DNA of 64,000 bases from VRUE01 sp963712595 (GCA_963712595.1 CAVQIM010000004.1:412983-476982); one strand, 5' to 3'; shown: positions 43,139-51,567, counted from the first letter of the stretch. Notes: generated by a model not told the origin, from the sequence alone. Program-made: numbers and translations.

Positions 43139-44815
43139 ATGGCAGTGAATCTCTTCGATCATCTCGATGAAGTGGCGGCGGGGAGCGAGGGCAGGCCGCA
43201 CTGGGCGGCGCGAGCCCCCTATCAGCCGCACGAGCGCTTCGACCTAATGCTGGTGCCCTGTGTGCGCGGCTGGGAAGAGGACGCCGAGGCCCTGGCGGCG
43301 CTGGAGCGGATCGAGCGCGAGCCCCAGGTCGAGGCGGTGGTGCGCGAGGGCAAGCAGGTCTGGATGCGCCTGGCGGACGATTGGGTCGAGCGGACGGGTG
43401 GCGCCCTGGTTGCCGGCGACCCCGGGGGCTCGCCGCACTCGGACCTCGCCGAGGGCCGGCGCTACGCGCTCAACTTCTGGGACGCCAACTCGACCAAGGC
43501 CCTTCACATCGGCCACCTGCGCAACCTCGCGCTCGGCAACGCGCTGGGCTCGGCGCTGACCGAGGCGGGGGGCAAGGTCGAGCAGCGCAGCATCATCTGC
43601 GACGTCGGGCGCAGCATGGGCGAGGCGATGGCCGGCGTGGTCAAGAGCGGTCGCCACACCCAGTCTTCGCCGGAGGACGGGGAGAAGAGCGACCACTTCG
43701 TTGGCGCCTGCTACGCGGAGTACGTCAAGACCGGGCCCTCGCTGAACGGCCGTGGCTCCGACAACCCGGCCGACTCGCTGACGCGCGAGCTCGACGTCCA
43801 CAACGACAGCGCCGACGAGCTGCTGCAGCGGGTCCTCGAGGGCGACCAGGCCGCGATCGAGCTCTGGTCGAAGACGCGCGCCTGGGTGATCAACGGCCAG
43901 CGCAAGACGCTGGCCCGGCTCGGCATCTCCTTCGACCGCGTCTTCTTCGAGTCCGACTTCCTGCCCGAGGTTGCCGAGCTCTCCAACCTCGGCCTCGAGG
44001 AGGGGATGCTGCGGCGCCGTCCGGACGGGGCGATCATCTACCTCACCGACCGCGAGGAGCTGGAGGAAATGCCGCTGCTGCGGGCCGACGGGCTTCCGAC
44101 CCAGCACATGCGGGCCCTCGCCTACTGGATGGCCGCCCCCGGCCTGGAAGGGACGACTTCGATCCAGGTCTGCGGCCTGGAGTGGGTCGCCCACGTCACC
44201 TGCAGGCGCCAGCTGATGGACGAAATGATGGCCAAGGGCGCCGGCGCCGACATCAACCACCCCAAGCACGACGTCTTCCACGGGATGGTCTCCAAAGAGC
44301 GCCAGTCGGTCTCCTCGAGCAAGAAGGACGCGCTGCTGATCGACGACCTCGCCGAGTGGATCGACGCGCAGATGGAGGCCGAGCCCGAGCGGGCCGAGGT
44401 GCGCCGCAAGCACCCCGCCGCCGAACACATCGTGCCCCAGGTGGCGCTCGGCTACTTCCTCATGCACACCAACACCAAACCACTCGACTTCGAACCGGAG
44501 AAGCTGCTGCGCGAAGAGCAGAGCCTGGGCTGGGACTTGGCGCGCGCCCGCGCGCACAACGGCAGTGGCGCCGGGGCGGCCGCAACCGACCCCGCTCAGG
44601 ATCCCGACTACCGCTTCGCCGTCGTGCAATCGGAGATGTACCGGCGCCACCTGCGCCAGGCCGTGGACCGTCTCGACGTCAGTCCGCTGGCCCGCTACGT
44701 AGCCCACCTCTCGCGCTGGTACCTGGAGGAGGACCGCGAGCCGCACGTTCAGGGGGCGATCCAGGCGGCGCTCGCCCAGGGCGCCCGCGGCCTGGGACTG
44801 GAGGCGACGCGATGA
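43139..44815 (+). CDS. Arginyl-tRNA synthetase-like protein of biosynthetic operon
   Basis: A 558-residue class I synthetase paralogue. The catalytic Rossmann fold carries ANSTKALHIGHLRN (HIGH at 123-126), CDVGRSMGEAM in place of the ArgRS GDWGTQ-type loop, and QSVSSSKKDALLIDDL as a KMSKS-like loop near residue 391. The C-terminus (about 485-555) resembles the DALR anticodon-binding domain of ArgRS (RLDVSPLARYVAHLSRWY). The usual ArgRS N-terminal tRNA D-loop domain is replaced by an unrelated segment of about 100 residues. It probably activates an amino acid as an adenylate, for tRNA charging or for direct transfer. Its stop overlaps papA (ATGA). Confidence 0.82.
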   Translation: MAVNLFDHLDEVAAGSEGRPHWAARAPYQPHERFDLMLVPCVRGWEEDAEALAALERIEREPQVEAVVREGKQVWMRLADDWVERTGGALVAGDPGGSPHSDLAEGRRYALNFWDANSTKALHIGHLRNLALGNALGSALTEAGGKVEQRSIICDVGRSMGEAMAGVVKSGRHTQSSPEDGEKSDHFVGACYAEYVKTGPSLNGRGSDNPADSLTRELDVHNDSADELLQRVLEGDQAAIELWSKTRAWVINGQRKTLARLGISFDRVFFESDFLPEVAELSNLGLEEGMLRRRPDGAIIYLTDREELEEMPLLRADGLPTQHMRALAYWMAAPGLEGTTSIQVCGLEWVAHVTCRRQLMDEMMAKGAGADINHPKHDVFHGMVSKERQSVSSSKKDALLIDDLAEWIDAQMEAEPERAEVRRKHPAAEHIVPQVALGYFLMHTNTKPLDFEPEKLLREEQSLGWDLARARAHNGSGAGAAATDPAQDPDYRFAVVQSEMYRRHLRQAVDRLDVSPLARYVAHLSRWYLEEDREPHVQGAIQAALAQGARGLGLEATR

Positions 44816-46965
44816 GGACGCTGCTGGTCGACAACCACGACTCCTACACCTACAACGTCTTCCATTTGCTGGCGGGGGTTGCCGGCGAGGAGCCGATCGT
44901 GGTGGACAACGACGCCGTCTCCTGGCGCGCCCTCTCGCGCTGGGACTTCGACGCGATCGTGCTCTCGCCAGGCCCGGGCACCCCGCGCCGCTGGCACGAC
45001 TTCTGCGTTTGCGACGACATCCTCCGCTACAGCGAGATCCCCGTGCTCGGCATCTGCCTCGGCCATCAGGGCCTGGGCAGCCTGCTCGAAGGGACGGTGA
45101 GCAGCGCGCCGGAGGCGATGCACGGCCGGCTCAGCCGCATCTACCACGAAGGTGCCGGCCTCTTCGAGGGCATCGACCAGGGATTCCCGGTCGTCCGCTA
45201 CCACTCGCTGGCGATCACCGGCATGGGGCCGGACGGCAACGTCTGCGCCTGGGCCGATGACGGCGTGGTGATGGGGATCGAACACCGGCAGCGGCCGATG
45301 TGGGGCGTCCAGTTCCACCCGGAGTCGGTGGCGACGGAGCACGGCGCCAAGCTGGTCGAGAACTTCTATGGCCTGGCCGAGCGCCGGCGCTCGCCGCGCT
45401 CTGGGACGACCCGCCGCCCGGCGCCGCCGCGCCGCCACGAGGAGCCGCGCCGGACAGTCGCCACCGAGGCCAAGCTGCACATGCGCTCGTTCCCCGGCGA
45501 GGCCTCGACCGAGGTTCTCTTCGAGCGTCTCTTCGGTGCCGAGGAGCACGCCTTCTGGCTCGACAGCGCCGACGCGCCGACCCGGCTCGCGCAGAGCTCC
45601 TACCTGGGCACCAGCGCCGGCGCCGACCGCTGCGTGCTCGAGTACGACGTGGAGGAGACGACGGTGCGGCTGCACCGCGCCGGAGAGACGGCGCTCGAGC
45701 GCGCCTCGATCTTCGACGTGCTCGACCGCGAGGTCGCCAGGCGGGCGATCGAGACGCCGCCCGGACAGTCCCCCAACCTGCTCGGCGGCTTCGTCGGCTA
45801 CCTCGGCTACGAGCTGAAGGCCGACTGCGGCTCCACCAACGTGCATCGCTCCGACGTCCCCGATGCGGTGCTGATGCTGGCCAACCGCCTCGTCGCCGTC
45901 GATCACGTACGTGGCCGCACGCACCTGATGGCGCTCTCCCGCGGCGACGCCGACGATGCCGAGCGCTGGCTGGACGGGGCCGAGGCGGCTGTGCGAGAGA
46001 CGCTCGCCGACCCGGCCGCGGCCGAGCTGGATCGGAACCGGACCTTCGGCGAGCCGAGCGCCCCCCACGTCAGCTTCGACTGCGGCCGCGGCCGCGAGCA
46101 GTACCTCGCCGACATCGCCCGCTCGCAGGCCGAACTGGCCGCCGGGGAGTCCTACGAGGTCTGCCTCACCGACCAGATCTCGACCGGCGCCAGCCCGGAG
46201 CCCTTCGACCTCTACCGCAACCTGCGCCGCAGCAACCCGGCGCCGTTCTCGGCCTACCTGAAGCTGGGCGAGGTCGCGGTGGCCAGCTCCTCGCCGGAGC
46301 GGTTCCTCTCGGTCGACCGCGAGCGCCGCGTTCAGGCCCGGCCGATCAAGGGCACCACCTCGCGCTCCGCCGACGCGGCGCAGGACGCCGCTCTGCGGGC
46401 GGAGCTGACCAACGACGAAAAGACCTACGCCGAGCATCTGATGATCGTCGACCTGCTGCGCAACGACCTCGGTCGCGTCTGCGACGTCGGCAGCGTCAGC
46501 GTGCCCGAGCTGATGATCGTCGAGGACTACGCGACGGTGCACCAGCTGATCTCGACCGTGGAGGGGGCGCTGGCGCCGGACCGCAGCGCGGTCGAGTGCG
46601 CGCGCGCCTGCTTCCCCGGCGGCTCGATGACCGGCGCGCCTAAGGAGCGCACGATGGAGATCATCGACGACCTCGAGGCCGAGGCGCGCGGCGTCTACTC
46701 GGGCGCGATCGGCTACTTCGGCCTCGACGGGGTGATGGATCTCAGCATCGTCATCCGCACGATCGTGATGCGGCCGGAGCGGACCACGATCGGGGCCGGT
46801 GGGGCGATCGTGATGCAGTCGGACCCCGAGGACGAGTTCGACGAGATCCTGCTCAAGGCGCGGGCGCCGATGGCGGCGATCGCCCGCACCGTCACCGGCA
46901 GCGACTCGCCCGACGCCTGGAGCGTCGAGCTGGAGCCGGCGGCACGGAGGGCGGCGGCAGCGTGA
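44812..46965 (+). CDS. papA: Fused aminodeoxychorismate synthase (PapA/PabAB type)
   Basis: A 717-residue two-domain enzyme that makes 4-amino-4-deoxychorismate from chorismate and glutamine. Residues 1-195 are a class I glutamine amidotransferase: DNHDSYTYNVFHLL, SPGPGTP, LGICLGHQGLG (nucleophile Cys) and GVQFHPESV (His, Glu). Residues about 215-700 are PabB: PIKGTTSRSADA carries the Lys typical of aminodeoxychorismate synthase rather than anthranilate synthase, with GSMTGAPKERTMEI and GAIGYFGLDG. No lyase (PabC) is encoded nearby. In this operon the product probably feeds the PapB-like mutase. It is coupled on both sides (ATGA, GTGA). Confidence 0.92.
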   Translation: MRTLLVDNHDSYTYNVFHLLAGVAGEEPIVVDNDAVSWRALSRWDFDAIVLSPGPGTPRRWHDFCVCDDILRYSEIPVLGICLGHQGLGSLLEGTVSSAPEAMHGRLSRIYHEGAGLFEGIDQGFPVVRYHSLAITGMGPDGNVCAWADDGVVMGIEHRQRPMWGVQFHPESVATEHGAKLVENFYGLAERRRSPRSGTTRRPAPPRRHEEPRRTVATEAKLHMRSFPGEASTEVLFERLFGAEEHAFWLDSADAPTRLAQSSYLGTSAGADRCVLEYDVEETTVRLHRAGETALERASIFDVLDREVARRAIETPPGQSPNLLGGFVGYLGYELKADCGSTNVHRSDVPDAVLMLANRLVAVDHVRGRTHLMALSRGDADDAERWLDGAEAAVRETLADPAAAELDRNRTFGEPSAPHVSFDCGRGREQYLADIARSQAELAAGESYEVCLTDQISTGASPEPFDLYRNLRRSNPAPFSAYLKLGEVAVASSSPERFLSVDRERRVQARPIKGTTSRSADAAQDAALRAELTNDEKTYAEHLMIVDLLRNDLGRVCDVGSVSVPELMIVEDYATVHQLISTVEGALAPDRSAVECARACFPGGSMTGAPKERTMEIIDDLEAEARGVYSGAIGYFGLDGVMDLSIVIRTIVMRPERTTIGAGGAIVMQSDPEDEFDEILLKARAPMAAIARTVTGSDSPDAWSVELEPAARRAAAA

Positions 46966-47519
46966 CCGAAGCCGAAACGACAGGCCCCACGCCGTCGGCG
47001 GGGCCGAGTTCGTCTTTCTTCTCGAATAGCGAGACAAAACACGAACTCGGTCGGGGCGAGTGGGGGGTGAGGGAGGCGTTGGTGGAGGATGCGGCTCCCG
47101 TTGCCGATGCGGTGGCGCAGCTGCTGGTCGAGCTGAGTGGCGGCGGGCCGGATGCGGCGAGGCTCGAAGAGGCGACGCGAGAGCTTGCCAGGGATGGGGA
47201 GAAGGGTGCCCTGCTGGTGGCGGAGGCAGGTGGCGAGGACGGAATCGTCGGCGTCCTCGCCGCCAGCTGGCAGCACGCGATCCACGTGCCCGGGCGCTAC
47301 GGCACGATCCAGGACCTCTGGGTGCACCCGGACTGGCGCAGCCGCGCCGTCGGCCGCGGCCTGGTCGACGCCTTCTGCGATCTCTGCCGCCGCGAGGGGG
47401 CGAAGCGGATCGAAGTGGGCCTGCCCCGGGAGAGCTTCGAGCGCATCGGCGCGACCGAGGCCTTTTACCTGGCCAACGGCTTCGAGCACCTCGGCCCGCG
47501 GATGCGGAGGAAGCTGTGA
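46962..47519 (+). CDS. GNAT family acyltransferase
   Basis: A 185-residue protein. After an unstructured N-terminal 35 residues, the GNAT domain spans about 36-185: VREALVEDAAPVADAVAQL, the acyl-CoA pyrophosphate loop region VHPDWRSRAVGRGLVDAF, and FYLANGFEHLGPRMRRKL. GNATs usually transfer an acetyl group from CoA to an amine; some members of the fold use aminoacyl-tRNA, which is notable beside a synthetase-like gene. It starts at GTG overlapping the papA stop. Confidence 0.87.
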   Translation: MTEAETTGPTPSAGPSSSFFSNSETKHELGRGEWGVREALVEDAAPVADAVAQLLVELSGGGPDAARLEEATRELARDGEKGALLVAEAGGEDGIVGVLAASWQHAIHVPGRYGTIQDLWVHPDWRSRAVGRGLVDAFCDLCRREGAKRIEVGLPRESFERIGATEAFYLANGFEHLGPRMRRKL

Positions 47520-47541
47520 GCGCGGGGCGGAGGCGCGCGTC

Positions 47542-48501
47542 GTGAGCGCGGAGCTGCTGATGGTCGAGCAGCGCGGCGGCGAGGGGGAGAACGACTCCGC
47601 GCACTGGATCCTCGAAGGCGGCCGCATCCTGCCGGGGGTGGACGACAACCGCCGCATGGAGGAGCTGCGCAGCGGGTTGCTGCGCCACGAGGGCGTGCGC
47701 ACGGCGACTGCGGACGCCGACAGCGAAGACGTCGAGCAGACCCTAAGCGTGCTCCACGATCCCGACTATCTGGATGCGCTCGCCGAGGTCTCCGAGGAGC
47801 CGGTGGTGATCCCCGAGCTGACGCCACCCGGGCTACCGCCCGACATCCCCATTTGCGCCGGGCTCGTCGCCGCGGCGCGCGAGGGTGTGCGCACGGCGAT
47901 CACCGCAGCGGAGCTGCTCGCCGCCGGCGCCCCCTTCACCTACGCACTCTGCCGTCCCCCCGGCCACCATGCCGGCCCCGCCTGGTTCGCCGGCTACTGC
48001 TACCTCAACACCGCCGCCGCGGCGGTGCAGACCCTGCGCGGCCTCGGCGTGAAGCCGGTCGGCATCCTCGACATCGACCTGCACTATCCGAACGGCACCG
48101 CCGCGATCGTCGCCGACATGAGCGACGCCAGCCTGTACTCGCTGCACGCCTCTCCGGTCACCAACGTCGCCGCCCTCACGGTCAAGCCGAGCAGCGAGCG
48201 CGAACACGTGGTCGAGTTCGAGGGCAGCCCCGATCCGGCGACCTACCTCGACGCGGTCGCCGCCTCGGTCGAGGCGCTTGCCCAGTCCTCGCAGGCGCTC
48301 GTCGTCTCGCTCGGCTACGACATCGTCGCCGGCGATCCGCACGGGTCGTGGGGCTTCTCGCCGGAGATCTTCACCCAGATCGGCGCCCTCCTCGCCGGCG
48401 CCGGCCCCCCCGTCTGCGTGATCCAGGAGGGCGGCTACGCGCTGGAGACCCTGGCCGCCTGCAGCTACGCCTTCGCCACCGGCCTACTGGAGACACCATG
48501 A
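47542..48501 (+). CDS. Histone deacetylase / acetylpolyamine amidohydrolase family protein
   Basis: A 319-residue zinc amidohydrolase. CRPPGHHAGPAWFAGYCYLN holds the catalytic His pair, DIDLHYPNGT two zinc ligands, and SLGYDIVAGDPHG the third. Bacterial members deacetylate polyamines or N-acetyl arylamines and amides. Together with the upstream GNAT it could put on and remove a protecting acetyl group on the arylamine made by PapA. The start is GTG 47542 with GGAGG upstream, 22 bases after the GNAT stop. Confidence 0.87.
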   Translation: MSAELLMVEQRGGEGENDSAHWILEGGRILPGVDDNRRMEELRSGLLRHEGVRTATADADSEDVEQTLSVLHDPDYLDALAEVSEEPVVIPELTPPGLPPDIPICAGLVAAAREGVRTAITAAELLAAGAPFTYALCRPPGHHAGPAWFAGYCYLNTAAAAVQTLRGLGVKPVGILDIDLHYPNGTAAIVADMSDASLYSLHASPVTNVAALTVKPSSEREHVVEFEGSPDPATYLDAVAASVEALAQSSQALVVSLGYDIVAGDPHGSWGFSPEIFTQIGALLAGAGPPVCVIQEGGYALETLAACSYAFATGLLETP

Positions 48502-48581
48502 GCTTCCGGTGCGCCTTTTGCGGTTCATGCCCACATATAAAGCGCACCGGAAGCGGAAGGGGCGGTCATGAGTGGCGCTAA
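48498..48581 (+). CDS. Possible 27-residue Cys-rich leader or coupled mini-ORF
   Basis: An ATG overlapping the amidohydrolase stop (ATGA) opens 27 codons: MSFRCAFCGSC then PHIKRTGSGRGGHEWR, ending TAA at 48579-48581, 14 bases inside the next gene. The CAFCGSC-H grouping could bind a metal. Both junctions resemble coupled genes of this operon, but the frame also covers a long hairpin, so it could be chance. Translation is unproven. Confidence 0.35.
   Translation: MSFRCAFCGSCPHIKRTGSGRGGHEWR
48502..48554. promoter_or_regulatory. 13-bp perfect inverted repeat inside operon
   Basis: GCTTCCGGTGCGC (48502-48514) and GCGCACCGGAAGC (48542-48554) are perfect complements around a 27-base loop that includes an AT-rich segment (CCACATATAAA). 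It is the only long gap in an otherwise overlapping operon. It may attenuate or stabilise mRNA, or bind a regulator before the mutase gene. Confidence 0.7.
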
Positions 48582-48861
48582 CGGGCTGGAGGGATTTCGC
48601 GAGCGGCTCGACCCGATCGACGACGAGATCGCGCGCCTGCTCGGCGAGCGCTTCGAGATCTGCCGCGAAGTCGCCCGTTACAAGAGCGAGCGGGGGATCC
48701 CGATGATGCAGCCCGAGCGCGTGGCCCAGGTGCGGGCGCGCTACCTCGCCCGCGGGGCCGAGGCCGGGCTGCCGGCCGAGTTCACCGCCGACCTCTTCGA
48801 CCTGCTGATCGGGGCGACCTGCAAGCTCGAGGACGAGCTGATGGAGGGGAGCGAGGCATGA
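48568..48861 (+). CDS. papB: AroQ-type chorismate / aminodeoxychorismate mutase (PapB-like)
   Basis: A 97-residue all-helical mutase: RLDPIDDEIARLLGERFEIC, REVARYKSERGIPMM and ERVAQVRARYLARG match the AroQ class. In pristinamycin and chloramphenicol-type clusters a protein of this size (PapB) converts 4-amino-4-deoxychorismate to 4-amino-4-deoxyprephenate. The adjacent PapA supports that substrate here, though ordinary chorismate mutase cannot be excluded. Its stop overlaps the P450 start (ATGA). Confidence 0.85.
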   Translation: MSGANGLEGFRERLDPIDDEIARLLGERFEICREVARYKSERGIPMMQPERVAQVRARYLARGAEAGLPAEFTADLFDLLIGATCKLEDELMEGSEA

Positions 48862-50165
48862 GCGCGACGCTGCCGCCCGGCCCCCGGCTGCCGCGAATGC
48901 TGCAGTCCATTCGCTGGGCGCGCGAGCCGCTGCCCCTGCTGGAGCATTGCCGCGAGCGCTACGGCGACACCTTCACCCTGCGCCTCAGCCACCTCGGCAC
49001 CTGGGTCGTCCTCTCCGACCCCGAGGACGTCAAACGGATCTTCTCCACCGACACCAACGAGCTTGGCGTCGGGGTCCCGAACCTGGCCCTGAGGCCGGTG
49101 CTGGGCGCCCACTCGGTGATGCTGAGCGAGGAGCCCGAGCACATGGCTCGCCGCAAGATGATGCTGCCGCGCTTCCACGGCGAGCGCATGCGCGAGGACG
49201 CCGAGATGATGACCGAGCTGGCGCGGCGCGAAGTGCGTGCCTGGCCGGTCGGGGAGCCGTTCAGGCTCTGGCCGCGCATGCAGGCGCTGACGCAGGAGGT
49301 CGTGATGAGGGCCGTCTTCGGCGAGGACGAAGGGCGCCTGGACCAGCTGCGGGCCCTGCTTGCAAACCTCACCCAGGCGGTCAACGACGACGGCCGCCTG
49401 CGCAAGCTCGCCTTCTTCGGCCCGCGCTGGCTCGAACGCAGCCGCTCCTGGCGGCAGGCGATGGCGCCGGTCGAGGACGCCGTGCTCGAGGAGGTGCGGC
49501 GGCGGCGGGCGGAAGGAGAGGACGGTCGCCGCGACGCCGTCTCGATCCTGATCGAGGCGCGCAACGAGGACGGCACGCCCCTGAGCGAGAAGGACCTCCG
49601 CGACGAACTGCTGACGCTGCTCACCGACGGGCCGACGTCGAGCTCGCTCGCCTGGGTCTTCGAGCGCCTCCTGCGCCACCCCGAGAAGCTGGCGCGGCTG
49701 CAGGAGGAGCTTCGCGCCGGTGAGGGCGACGCCTACCTCGACGCGGTGATCAAGGAGACGCTGCGCCTGCGCCCGCCGGTCTCGGTCGTCGTGCGCAGGC
49801 TGCTGAGGCCGGCCGCCCTCGGCGGCTACGACCTTCCCGCCGGCACCCTGGTCGCGCCCTGCGTCTACCTGATCCACCACCGCGAGGACGTCTACGAGGA
49901 CCCGGGCAGCTTCCGTCCCGAGCGCTTTCTCGAGCAGCGCGCGGCGGTGCCGACGTGGATTCCCTTCGGCGGCGGCGCCCGCCGCTGCCTCGCCGCCAGC
50001 TACGCGGAACAGGAGATGAAGCGGGTGCTGCGCACGGTGCTCGAGGAGGTCGAGCTGCACCCGGTCGAGTCGCGGGGGGAGCGCGTGACGCGGGGGGCGA
50101 TCGCCTTCAGCCCGGCCCAGCACGGCCTCGTCGTCTCCCGGCCGCTCGCCTCGCAGGTGGTGTGA
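48858..50165 (+). CDS. Cytochrome P450 with altered I-helix
   Basis: A 435-residue P450. The heme-thiolate loop FGGGARRCLAASYA and K-helix ETLRLRPP are normal. The I-helix motif, AGHETT in the related enzyme at 16988, reads LLTDGPTSSSLAW here: one residue shorter and without the acidic residue that helps protonate bound oxygen. Such changes occur in P450s with unusual chemistry, for example ones that let the substrate supply the proton. It is coupled to papB and followed within five bases by the flavin monooxygenase gene. Confidence 0.9.
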   Translation: MSATLPPGPRLPRMLQSIRWAREPLPLLEHCRERYGDTFTLRLSHLGTWVVLSDPEDVKRIFSTDTNELGVGVPNLALRPVLGAHSVMLSEEPEHMARRKMMLPRFHGERMREDAEMMTELARREVRAWPVGEPFRLWPRMQALTQEVVMRAVFGEDEGRLDQLRALLANLTQAVNDDGRLRKLAFFGPRWLERSRSWRQAMAPVEDAVLEEVRRRRAEGEDGRRDAVSILIEARNEDGTPLSEKDLRDELLTLLTDGPTSSSLAWVFERLLRHPEKLARLQEELRAGEGDAYLDAVIKETLRLRPPVSVVVRRLLRPAALGGYDLPAGTLVAPCVYLIHHREDVYEDPGSFRPERFLEQRAAVPTWIPFGGGARRCLAASYAEQEMKRVLRTVLEEVELHPVESRGERVTRGAIAFSPAQHGLVVSRPLASQVV

Positions 50166-50169
50166 GGCT

Positions 50170-51519
50170 GTGGAGGCCCAGAGCGACCTGATCGTCGTCG
50201 GCGCCGGCGCCAAGGCGGCCGGAATCGCGACCAAGGTCCACATCCTCAACAGCCTCGGCCTCACTCGCATCTCGCTGAAGATCGTCGAGGGCACCGAGGT
50301 GGCGGCGTCCTGGAAGGGGCTCAACGGCATGACCTCCGGCGAGGAGCCTCTTGCCGTGACCCCGATCAAGGACGTCGGCTTCCCCTACCGCAGCCACGTC
50401 GAGTTCGGCGAGGCGGGCGAGGCGATCGATGCCGGGCTCAGCTCGTTCACCTGGCAGCAGTACATGATCAGCACGCGCCGCTATGCCCGCTGGGTCGACG
50501 CCGGCTCGCCGTCGGTGCGCCACCGCGACTACGGCGAGTACCTCACCTGGGTGCTTGCCCGGGCGAGCGAGGGGATCGCCCACGTGCGCGGCCGGGTCAC
50601 CGAGGTCTCGCTCGACGAGGGGCGGGAGCGCTGGGTCGTCGAGGTCGACGAGAGCGGCGGCTCCTCCCGCCACACCGGTGCCGCGCTGGTGCTGACGGGG
50701 CCGGGGGTCCATCGCTCCTTTCCGCATGAGCCGGCCGTCGCCTCACGGGTCTTTCACTGCGACAGCAAGCGCAGCGAGTTCGCCCACATCCCCGAGGAGG
50801 AGCAGTGCGACGTCGCGATCGTCGGCGGCGGCGAGAGCGCGCTCAGCGCGACGATGTTCCTGCGCGGGCTGCGTCCGCGCTGCCGCTTCACGATCTACAC
50901 GCCGATGCTGCCGATGAGCCGCGGCGAGAGCTTTCTCGAGAACCGCGTCTTCTCCAATCCCGACGAGGTCGAATGGGGCTCGCTCGACCTGCAGACGCGG
51001 CGCGACTTCGTCAAGCACTCCGACCGCGGCGTCTTCGATCCGCCGAGCCTGGCGGCGATCGCCTACGACGACCGCTGCCGCTTCGTCACCGGCAGGGTCA
51101 CCGACGTCGGCTCGGGCGCCACGGGGGAGCGCGTGAGGCTCGACTACGAGTCACCGGAAGGCGTGGTAAGTCGCGAGCACGACTACGTCGCCAACTGCAC
51201 CGGATTCGACCTTCTGGCGCAGCTGCGGGCGCTCTTCCCGGACCCGGTGCGCGAGGAGATCGAGCGGCAGGCGGGCCCGCTCTGGGACCGGCCGGCGGGG
51301 ACAGAGGTGCCGATCGGGCGCAACCTCGAGCTGAAGGGGATGCGGCCGCGCCTGCAGATCCCCGGTCTGGCGGGCCTCAGTCAGGGCCCGGGGTTCGCCA
51401 ACCTCGGCGCCCTCGGGCTGATCTCAAACCGCGTCCTGCAGCCGTTTCTGCGCGACGGAGGTGCCATCCCCTCCGACCGCGCCGAGCTCGGCGCGGGTGG
51501 CTCGGCGGCCGGCCCATAA
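50170..51519 (+). CDS. N-hydroxylating flavin monooxygenase (lysine/ornithine hydroxylase-like)
   Basis: A 449-residue FAD/NADPH enzyme. IVVGAGAKAAGIATK binds FAD, VAIVGGGESALSATMFL binds NADPH, and YVANCTGFDLL is the C-terminal ATGF-like motif of the IucD/SidA/PvdA group, which hydroxylates terminal amines. In a cluster that makes an arylamine it may hydroxylate nitrogen. It starts at GTG 50170. The operon ends here; the next gene has its own promoter at 51539. Confidence 0.8.
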   Translation: MEAQSDLIVVGAGAKAAGIATKVHILNSLGLTRISLKIVEGTEVAASWKGLNGMTSGEEPLAVTPIKDVGFPYRSHVEFGEAGEAIDAGLSSFTWQQYMISTRRYARWVDAGSPSVRHRDYGEYLTWVLARASEGIAHVRGRVTEVSLDEGRERWVVEVDESGGSSRHTGAALVLTGPGVHRSFPHEPAVASRVFHCDSKRSEFAHIPEEEQCDVAIVGGGESALSATMFLRGLRPRCRFTIYTPMLPMSRGESFLENRVFSNPDEVEWGSLDLQTRRDFVKHSDRGVFDPPSLAAIAYDDRCRFVTGRVTDVGSGATGERVRLDYESPEGVVSREHDYVANCTGFDLLAQLRALFPDPVREEIERQAGPLWDRPAGTEVPIGRNLELKGMRPRLQIPGLAGLSQGPGFANLGALGLISNRVLQPFLRDGGAIPSDRAELGAGGSAAGP

Positions 51520-51538
51520 ACACACAGTTTCGGAATAC

Positions 51539-51567
51539 TTGACAGAGATTAACCGCTCACATATGGT
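51539..51567 (+). promoter_or_regulatory. SigA-type promoter, leaderless transcript
   Basis: TTGACA (51539-51544), 17-base spacer, TATGGT (51562-51567). The ATG at 51574 is six bases past the -10 box, so transcription should begin at or next to the start codon, and no ribosome site is present. A leaderless mRNA is expected. Confidence 0.65.

Noticed and set aside
44749..47688. Reverse-strand open frame of 979 codons opposite papA and GNAT
   Set aside because: It has no recognisable motif and arises from GC-rich third-position bias in the forward genes.
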